A stretch of 64,000 nucleotides of DNA from Zygnema cylindricum (Eukaryota; Streptophyta; Zygnematophyceae; Zygnematales; Zygnemataceae). The number at the start of each line of letters is the position of its first letter. Within the stretch, counting starts at the first letter, position 1. Shown one piece after another: positions 51,001 through 64,000 of the stretch. The stretch spans positions 185,907-249,906 of the forward strand of contig JBBHKE010000697.1 of assembly GCA_037447655.1 (NCBI GenBank). Reading direction: 5' to 3'. The notes below the pieces were generated by a model that saw nothing but the letters and a program-made list of their open reading frames with translations, was not told where the DNA came from and made no database searches. The position numbers and the translations under genes are program-made.

Positions 51001-54000
51001 CCTTACGACCTAAATCTGAAATTCCTTCCCTGATTAGACCTTTTTGCTGACACATGACGCTCTTCCAGACTGGAATAGGAAGAACAGTGTCATGACTCCC
51101 TAATAAGGAAAAATACATACAACATAGACTGTTGTATGTGGATGTTGTTCTGATAGCTGTCAGAGCTCATTTAACATACCTTGAGGACAGCAACTTCATC
51201 TTCAAGCATAGCAACCTTCTCCAGTGCCATCCTCAGTTCACTTTGGGACTCCTCAAAAGCCACTTTGCTCTCTTGTAGCTCCTGCTGAAGCTGTAAACCG
51301 ACATGAAAGGCTAACTTCAAACGCTTGTTTTTACAGAAACAAACACCAGAAAAACAAGACAAAAGCAGTTGCCGGCTGCATTCCCCTAAGATGATGCCCT
51401 GCATCCTAATAGGATGATGACAGGTTATGCAGAAAATTCGATTATCTATGCTTTCAATAGATATTTCTAATAATATTTCGGCATAATATTTTCTCACCTC
51501 ATTGCGCTCCTCGTAGGAAGCTCTTGACTGAGTCTTCAGCTCATCCGCCAAATCATCCAGCTGACGCTCCATAAAAGACTTTTCGAGGTCCAAGGATCGA
51601 ATCTGTAAAGAGGACAAAAATATTCATGAAAATCAATCTTCACTGAACCACGCTAATTATGACCCACTGCAAACCGCTTTTGGAGAGGTGGTGTCCTCAC
51701 AGGACAGATTGATAAGGAGAAGACACATTGCTTGAAGAGAATAAAAGAAAAAAGAAACAAAGAGCATAGAATTTTACACCTTTCTTCTCTAAATCCATGC
51801 CATACGAGTCATTATGGTAAAACAGCAAACCTGGGCCCGAAGATCGTCGATAGTGGATTCCTTGCTGTCAAGACTTCTTGCCCTCCTGTCAGAAATATAA
51901 AGCTCTAACTCCTCATTTCCATCTGTGACATCTCCCTCCTCCTGTAGGGAACTCAACCGTCCATTTCTTTTTTCCTGATTCTGCAGAGTTTTAAAAAGGA
52001 ACAGATATAGAAACTATAAGACATAGAGAGTGTAAAGAGGAATTTTTGCAAAAAAAATTAGAAACAAAGAGACAGGCAACTTGAGATGGCCCGTTGCCAT
52101 GTTCTTAAGAATTTCCTTTGTCATTCAAGGTTTTTGCTACACGTGGGAACCTCACCACAAATGGGAATTTGCAACTTTCACTGACTCTGAAACAATTCCA
52201 TGATGACACATATTCGAAACAAATATTCATTTTTTTCTGGTTACCATGTCGTCCATGTCTTTACAGTGAAAAGAAAAAATGCAACATCAACATTGCAAAG
52301 TGGCAAACATCCTGGTACACTGTTTCAAACACCTTGACTTTAAGAAAGAAAAATGATTTTTCAAAGACCTCGAGGCCACCAACTAATAATGTATAAGGGA
52401 CTGCTAAGGGACTGCTAAAATGTTTTCCACGCGAATCTTTACCATACTGCAATTCACAAGTCATCAACTTACCAAACCGGATGTTAAAGGTCTTGGATTC
52501 TCCTTCCGTGTTCCGTGTCCCGTTGAGGTGTTACTTGGAAAGGGTTTAGGAATTTTAACAGGTGACTCCGACTTTCTTGCCACACTGGAGGTGCTGGAGA
52601 CCCATTGACGGGCTCTCGACCGTCCCCCTATTGTGAAGGCAGCTGAACTCTTGGTGACTGGAGATCCAAATGTAGATGGAGAGGAGTCACTTCCTGGAGA
52701 AGCTTCGTTCTCACTCTTTTCTGCCACTCTTGTGAAGGGAGGGACAAACGGCGCTGGTCGAGAACCTCCTCTCGGCGGAAGAAGAGCTTCAGAATTGCAA
52801 TTCGGTCCGCCGGAGACCTACAACGCAACAGTAACAAGTTCAGGATGTGAACGTGACTCTTCGTAGCATCGTGCACATTTCTTGACTGAAAGAGCATTAT
52901 ACAGAAGATGAAAAAAGAGAAGAAGAAGAAGAAGAAGAAGGAGAAAGCTTACCCCGTTTGGAGGTGCCAGCTGCACAACACGAGGTGGACACCATGTTTG
53001 TCGACGATTGCCCTGAACAGTTCAAATAAGCATTAATTAAGATTGGTCCAACAGTCAAAGGAATCTCTCAAGAATTATCCCGATAGCAGCAAACCCATCA
53101 GATACGTGGAAAGGCATGTACACCTTCTTGTCTCCGAGATTCCTGTCATCGACCGCGGAGTTGATCATCTTTATACTCAAATTTGCTATCCTTTGCTCCT
53201 GTTCCTTCATTCGTTGCTCGTGTACCGCTTTCTCTTCTTGAAGTTCAATGATCATTCTCTCCCTCTCAAGTTCCGTCTGAAGGAACAAAACAATACGCAT
53301 TAATCAGATGAAGGAGGGACCAAGAAGAGGTGATTCTCTATGCACTCATAAAACAGAACAAACATCCTTCAGATAACTAGTTTCTACAAAATATGAGAAG
53401 CTCACCTGCAATAGAGCGTTTCGAAGATTAAGAACTTCTTCTTCCAAATGGGGCGAGTGATTCTCCTGCAATATGTCAGATAGAGATGTTAGTCGATGGA
53501 CATTCTCCACTACCCAAATAGACTATCGTGTGAACAAAAGTCAACCAAAAAGGCATTATATCTATCAATGAACAATCATTATTCATCTTGAGCACACGGA
53601 TACGGAATTCTTGTATCTGTGATTATCAATGCACTTGTTAAAGTGAAGCGAAGTTCACCTGAAGCTTTGCACGGAGCTCCTCAATTTCCTTCTTTTGTCT
53701 CTTGAGTAGGGCTTCATCCGTCACGATCTGCAAAAGTACCATGATTTTTTTAGAGCTTCTCGGTCAAAGAGGATGAGCAAATAGTATGAAAACAATAGGA
53801 ATGTATCCCGAGACAGAATGGCAAATGTGTGAGTAACATATTTACCTCATTAACTTGAGCACAATTAGTCACCCGTTTGGCACGAGTTGCAAACAACAGC
53901 GTACCCTTCGTCTCATCTGCGTGCATCTGTGGAAAAAAACCATACACAACAAGAAATTAAGTGTTTTATAATTTACCGCCTCTTTAAAATTTCCTCAGCA

Positions 54001-57000
54001 AGAAAAACAACATTGGAGCAGCAAATCCACATGAACATACACCTAGCAAAAGAATATGGACCATGATCGGATGAGAGTGTAGCTTCCTCACTTCCAGCAA
54101 CAGGGGAGTATTCTTCAAGTCGATAAAACAAAGATGTTTATGTCATTAAGGGTGGATGTTCGACGAAACAAGTAAAGAACAAATTCTAGCACAAAAACTT
54201 ACCGCTGCAGGTGTCACGCAACAGATAATCGCTGTCTTCGCATTTCCTCCAAGAGATGGTTGTAAGATGCGAGTTAGTTTGCTGTCACGGTATGGTACAT
54301 GACCCCTGCATAAAAAGTTGCAAACAGTCCTTTTCTCATTATGTCCACAGGTAGCTATCGTTCAAAACCAGAAACCAACTTCAGAGTGATCAAAACCTCG
54401 TCAAAATAAGGGTGCTGGAAGTTTCTAATAAAAATAAATGTTTCACAAGTGGAAGACTCACCCTGTCCTTTCGACTCCATCGGCAAGCTTGTTGATCACA
54501 GTCCCTAGGGTCATGAGGCTCTTGTTTATGTGACCACCTTCCTTGAGACGAACTCCCTCAGCCCCTGTCTTTCCAACTCGTTCAGAGCCAGCTAAGTCTA
54601 CCAAATTCTGCACAATGTTTAATTGAAATTAGTTGAACTCCTCACTTCTTGTGGTTAACTTGCAACACACATCCGAAGGAGATCTGACAGTCTGGACTGG
54701 AAAAAAGAACAATTTCAGACAGATCGGTTTGAACCGGTACAAACTGCAAAAATCATGCCATCAAGACAACTTATGAACAACTTTGGCTAGATAGTAGAGA
54801 ATCTGGAAATCTTACCAATGTTGAAACTCTAACTGCATCCAAATTGTCGTTGCCGGTTACACTTTTCTCTCTGCTTTCTATAACCTGTTATATGTCACAA
54901 GGAACACATTAAAACGCCATGTCAACAACGGCTGCAAAAATTTGACTGCCATTCACTATAAATAGGCAGCCTTTTAACCGCGTCATGTGGTAAAACTCTC
55001 TAAACATGATAATGTTTTTATACATACCATTCGGAAAATCGTATGCGATCGTGAACTGTAAATGTTCATATTTGTTTCCCCCACATGGCGTTTCTCTGGT
55101 CACAACAGGTGCAAGATGGTGTTAGACTATCCGTTTTGAATGCCAATTCTAAGTACTCTAGATTAGTATCTCTAGACAGAAACATGACATGAAGATTCCA
55201 GGTGGACTTTGACCCTTAACTGCAAAACTAGAAAGCTATTTCTGACACGAGTTTGTCGAACAGGTATATGCAGATGTTATTTGTATATCGGAGCTCACCT
55301 TGTCCTGCATCAAGCATTTGTAAAACTTGGTCTGGGTTTACCACAATTTCCTCTCGTAGACCAGCGACAAAAATGGCTCTCTGTTTCAACGTACATCAAC
55401 AACGAGAAACCACATTCAACAATTCACAATAAACAGAAGGGGAATCACACTTGCTGATTAAGAATCCAAGAAATCACGATCTGGCTGAGCATGGACCAAG
55501 GCAAAAGAGAAAAATCAAATGCACACCTCTGCACTTTCATGAACTTGTAACTTGCGATTTTCTGGAGCCAGGAGATCATTAATTTCTTCATTGTAGATTT
55601 CCATATAAGAAACCCGCAGAAGAAACTCTCGATCTGTTGCCTGCAAAACATGAAAAAAATCATTATTAACATGAGCACATCCCCTCTAGTTAGCAGGCAA
55701 ACAATTTTGAACATGGGCAAATGAATTTTGAGCGTGAACAAAAAACATCATTGTTTTCCACAAATTAACCCCCGGTTGTCAAGTGATAGTGCATACGTTA
55801 TTCTCCACAAATAGTGAACCCACCTAAACTACAAGACAGGAATAGGAGCAACAAACCTGCCCAATCCGGTTGAAGACATCATAAATGGCCAGTGGTGTAA
55901 TTCCTGGATGTTGCGGTGAACCTCGCATGCTAAATGTTTTTCCACTGCAACTCAATAGCGAAGTATTTTCATCAATAGCATGGAGAACGAAGGGGGTGTT
56001 CCTATTTCTGAAGTCATGCATACATAACACTCACAGGGACACGATTTCAAAACTTGATTGCAGCACCATTTTACAAACACTGGGATGCAACATAGGTGTA
56101 TAAGGTTCAGTTACCCACCTGCTTGTCTGGCCATAAGCAAAAACTGTGCCTGCATCAAGAATCATAAGCATCCCAAACAGTTGTTTTCTCAGTTTAGAAT
56201 CTGATGAATCTATTTTTACCACATACCCCACCTAAACAATTTCTTGTGCACAAAATTGCGCGGTCAATATGTGAACAATCAGGATGGATATTATTTTTAT
56301 TTAAGCCATAATTGAAGATGGTTGATAATGCCTGGCATTCCTCTAGGAGTTGAGTCTCATATGGGTGATAGCTGATGGTCAATTTCGGTTCAATAAAAAA
56401 GCCAAGTGTACTAAGGAACAATTTTTTTCCATGTGTACAAGTGCATGTTTTACAAAATTTGATGATGAATTTCTACAAGTAGCTAATCCAGGCAGAAAAA
56501 TTGAAGTACAGGATATATTCTTTTAGGTGAGTACATAGAATACAGCCACACAGCACGAGAATTTCGTTTGGTGGGCTATGCTCACCGTTGAAACCATCTA
56601 CAGTCGAGCATATGATTTCTTTTGTGTGGGCTTCATAAACTTCTATGGTTGACGCTTGTGGTGCAAATACATTATCTGGAAGCATTACAAACAGTCAGAC
56701 TTGAAAGAACGGCACACCAGAAAAAAAAAAAAAAAGCTTTTCCATTCTGTTCTGGTATCGAACAGCTGGAATTTTGAGTGAAAATTAGGGCAACAAAAAT
56801 GATCACTAAGGAACCAATCTCCCTCTGAGTCTGTCCGTACATCAAGTAATCGAGCACATACCGAACGAAAATGATTGGCCAGAAACCGGAATTCCAGATT
56901 GGGAACAGAGAGTTATTGTGTTCGACTCCAACTTCCAGGGACTCGGAGGAACCAACTCATTTTTTGCCAGAGGCCTGATCCTAACAGAAACTGAAATCGT

Positions 57001-57006
57001 TTCCAT
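42090..57006 (-). CDS. CENP-E-like kinesin-7 with long coiled-coil tail, 35 exons
   Basis: Exons, high to low: 56862-57006, 56586-56675, 56119-56149, 55857-55944, 55527-55640, 55299-55380, 55028-55095, 54816-54884, 54462-54607, 54203-54305, 53846-53926, 53659-53727, 53406-53465, 53124-53276, 52953-53012, 52473-52817, 51831-51980, 51498-51602, 51180-51290, 48580-50604, 48295-48381, 47788-47997, 47421-47639, 47087-47305, 46822-46911, 46199-46378, 45645-45764, 45318-45424, 44993-45104, 44532-44678, 44076-44125, 43357-43501, 43181-43249, 42880-43044, 42090-42431; phases close, 2118 aa. The N-terminal motor (about 1-345) has P-loop GQTSSGKTFSM, switch [11 protein letters not shown] and switch II DLAGSE, all intact, followed by the KIN-7-style neck [20 protein letters not shown]. 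Residues 454-568 are a Ser/Pro-rich linker; the rest is coiled coil and ends NKENV. Such motors act in chromosome or microtubule transport; the cargo cannot be read from sequence. Exon 31-32 joining is the least certain step. Confidence 0.94.
44395..44425 (-). other. G-quadruplex-like motif in kinesin intron, sense strand
   Basis: Read on the minus (transcribed sense) strand, it is GGGGAGGGTGGGAGAGAGGG followed by AGGGG, which fits four runs of three or more G's with short loops. It lies in the intron just downstream of exon 30, inside a longer purine tract (44390-44530). Confidence 0.6.
46021..46052 (+). other. G-rich purine tract in kinesin intron, antisense strand
   Basis: The + strand reads GGGGAGGGAGAGGGGGAGGG and continues in the same style, a G-quadruplex-like pattern. 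It is on the strand opposite to the kinesin transcript. Confidence 0.6.
52909..52941. repeat. GAA microsatellite in kinesin intron
   Basis: About ten GAA/AAG units on the + strand between kinesin exons 15 and 16. Confidence 0.9.
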
Positions 57007-57228
57007 TTCCACAATATCAAATGATGACCGAACTGCTGGCAATATGCAAGAAGTAATGCTCCTTAGAGTGTACGATAATTGACTTTCTTGTGATAAGGTC
57101 CAATGATCTCTCCTGTTTTAGCGCTTAGAAGAAGTAGAAGCAATTGCGGATTTACTGTTCTACTATGCCACGGTAGCGAATCAGGCATTATGAGCTCATG
57201 TGATTAAGCGTTGCAGTACACTGGCGCG

Positions 57229-57264
57229 TACTTCTCTCTCCCTCTCTCTTCTTTCTTTCTCTCG

Positions 57265-57309
<45 letters not shown>

Positions 57310-57330
57310 TCTCTCTCTCTTTCTCTCTCG
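57229..57330. repeat. CT/GA microsatellite near the kinesin start
   Basis: About 100 bp of CTCTCT-type sequence on the + strand (GA on the kinesin sense strand), beginning about 220 bp upstream of the kinesin ATG. GA-rich leaders and GAGA-type elements are common in plant promoters. The Arg/Glu and Ser/Leu open frames it creates are not genes. Confidence 0.9.
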
Positions 57331-57534
57331 GAGACGCCGCCCGAGGCGTGAGCCATCACTTGCTCCTCCACTTCTGTTCACACGTCCCAACGGCTCTCCG
57401 AGAATCCGGGGGAAGCTTCGAATGTAAACTGATTTTGAAATGCTTGATGTCACGTCACAAAGCGTCGGCAGTTAATTTGACCTTCTAAGATTTGGTGAAT
57501 TCACACTTGCAAGGACACACTGCCTACCGACCTA

Positions 57535-58735
57535 TCGATATTACTAACGATTTTTAAATTAATAAATTATCAGCGTTAAGGATTTTAATAGAATGCGAAA
57601 ATAGAATACATGGTATTAGTTTAGTCATGGAGACGTGGCAGATTGAAGTCAAACTCCCCTAAATAGTGCTGCTAACATTATCCTAGGAATTTCGGCTGAA
57701 AAAATTAGTGTTGTGATCGGTAAAAAAATTATCGCGATAACACCGATATCGATTGTTATCGGTTATCGAACGGTTACAGGTACCGATATATCGGTCCGAG
57801 ACCAACAAATTCCATATCGGCGATAACTTTAAAAATATATAGTACGCATACTATAGTACCTTATTGTATACTGTATTATACTTTTACATTATATAGCATG
57901 GCATGCCACGTATTCGAATCTGTTCCGTAGCTTTATAACTGAAAATGTTTACGGGCAACGCATCACAGAAAACGCTGTCTAGTTAACTGAACAGAAATTT
58001 TACAGCAACGTACGGCATTATACCGACAAACTGGTGAACATGGAACGGAAAAAGGACGGCGGACACAGTACAATGGACGCAAAACAACATTTTGCGCGCC
58101 GCCAGAATCGAACGGACGACTTGGAATGAGAAAACCGACGGCCAGCGTGAGCGCCGGCATCCCGGAATGGCTCTTTTGGCGGCTTACGCCAAAAAAGCCG
58201 ACAATTTGACACGTGGCAGGTCTCCAGTGGATCCCAAGGAAGAAAGGGACCAAGCCATGGCGTCGGATGTGAAAGGTACATCGTTTTATTGTATCCGTAC
58301 CAAAATCGTACACACCTCATGGCGGCTACTGTACCTTCTGTGCTTGTACAACTGTACAACAACAGTGATCTGATTGGTAGACACCTCAGTAGATAGGGGT
58401 TGTGAGTTGAGCACGTCCGGGGAATATGACGTACAGTTCAGTGTACGTCATACGTACATTTATGTGTACGGTCCGTATACATATCGCCGATAGTTATTGA
58501 TATCGGTGTTATCGCCAATAGAACCGATAAATATCGGGTATTTATTGGCGATAGTACCGATTGCGATATATCGTACCAATATATCGATTATCGGGTACCC
58601 GAAAAAAGGTCCATATCGGTTATCGGCAAATTCTTACCGATATACAACACTAGAAAAAATCTATTGTTTTGAAAAAGTCTCAACCGAAATAGTTGTTACC
58701 GACTCTAATAACGGTGGCCATTGTAGCAGTACATC
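57535..58735. mobile_element. MITE of the CTACAC family, split by a hAT insertion
   Basis: Left part about 57535-57705 and right part 58661-58735 together match the element at 39456-39670 in reverse orientation: GGAGACGTGGCAGATT (57631), then TAAATAGTG, then at the right end CTAATAACGGTGGCCA against CTAATAACGATTCACG. The outer left end is diverged and its exact position is uncertain. The hAT-like element sits inside it. Confidence 0.6.
57706..58652. mobile_element. Non-autonomous hAT-like DNA transposon, 947 bp
   Basis: It is flanked by perfect 8-bp direct repeats GAAAAAAT (57698-57705 and 58653-58660), the target-site duplication length of hAT elements. Its ends are inverted: TAGTGTTGTGATCGGTAA at left, and the right end read in reverse is TAGTGTTGTATATCGGTAAG. 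Both sub-terminal regions are packed with ATCGG/CCGAT words, likely transposase-binding sites. The interior has no hAT transposase (no BED finger or C-terminal dimer motif seen), so it would depend on an enzyme from elsewhere. Confidence 0.9.
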
Positions 58736-58753
58736 TGTACAGTAGTTAACTAA

Positions 58754-63681
<4,928 letters not shown>

Positions 63682-64000
63682 GTTTTAGGGAATAGTGAAC
63701 ATGGTGATGTAGCCTATTTGTACCGGTACTTTCTTTCTCATTGACCGGCAAGTTATTTTTCAGCTTTCTTGGTTCATTACCTCATCGTTGTCATTATGAT
63801 GTTGTTCGAGGAGAATTAGCATTCTAGTAAACTAGTGAGATACGATACTACGCTTATTATTGTTTCTGGATCTTCTACCCTCGAAAGCATCTATGTTTTG
63901 ATTTCCCAGTTTGCACATTAGTTATGATGGGGTTTAGAAAAAGAGTTGTCGAGAACTGATAGATATGGTGACGACTGTCCTTGCTTTTTCAGACGTTCTT
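63682..64000. other. ProRS 3' flank to the window edge
   Basis: Presumably the 3' UTR of the synthetase. I see no other gene start or structured RNA. Confidence 0.5.

Noticed and set aside
57196-57453. Open frame rich in RERERE
   Set aside because: It is the CT/GA microsatellite read in frame.

Overview
This window is a piece of a nuclear genome from a green plant lineage. The evidence is a psbW gene with a bipartite chloroplast/thylakoid transit peptide, an organelle-type prolyl-tRNA synthetase, a PICKLE-type CHD remodeler, a plant ING protein, plant-style retrotransposons and AAACCCTAA telomere-like motifs. Introns are many, mostly small, and GT-AG with two GC-AG exceptions. The genes could come from a bryophyte, lycophyte, fern or streptophyte alga; I cannot name the species and see no specific sign of a flowering plant. 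No bacterial, organellar, rRNA, intact tRNA or CRISPR sequence was found. | Layout. Bases 1-8212 are a retrotransposon graveyard: a decayed Ty1/copia element (gag, protease, integrase, RT, RNase H, 3' LTR), followed by a second LTR-leader-gag start, and then a decayed Ty3/gypsy pol (RT, RNase H, integrase). Bases 8213-10172 hold relics and short repeats. | Bases 10173-63681 hold six genes: psbW (+, 2 exons, 129 aa); prefoldin subunit 2 (-, intronless, 147 aa); an ING-family PHD protein (+, 7 exons, 323 aa); a CHD3/PICKLE-type remodeler (-, 24 exons, 1527 aa); a CENP-E-like kinesin-7 (-, 35 exons, 2118 aa); and organellar prolyl-tRNA synthetase (+, 11 exons, 558 aa). I rebuilt all exon chains by hand. 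Splice phases close in every gene and the total lengths are multiples of three, which is the main support for the models. | Arrangement. psbW/PFD2 and ING/CHD are convergent pairs. PFD2/ING (about 350 bp apart) and kinesin/ProRS are divergent pairs. The genes do not form a pathway: they are housekeeping functions in photosynthesis, chaperoning, chromatin, mitosis and organelle translation. ING and CHD are both PHD-finger chromatin proteins and are neighbours, probably by chance. | Most notable: a 947-bp hAT-like element with a perfect 8-bp target-site duplication, inserted inside an older MITE; at least four related MITEs sharing a CTACACC-type inverted repeat in or near the CHD and kinesin genes; four 37-residue repeats at the CHD N-terminus; and two GC-AG introns. 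I found no convincing sign of a wholly unknown biological system.
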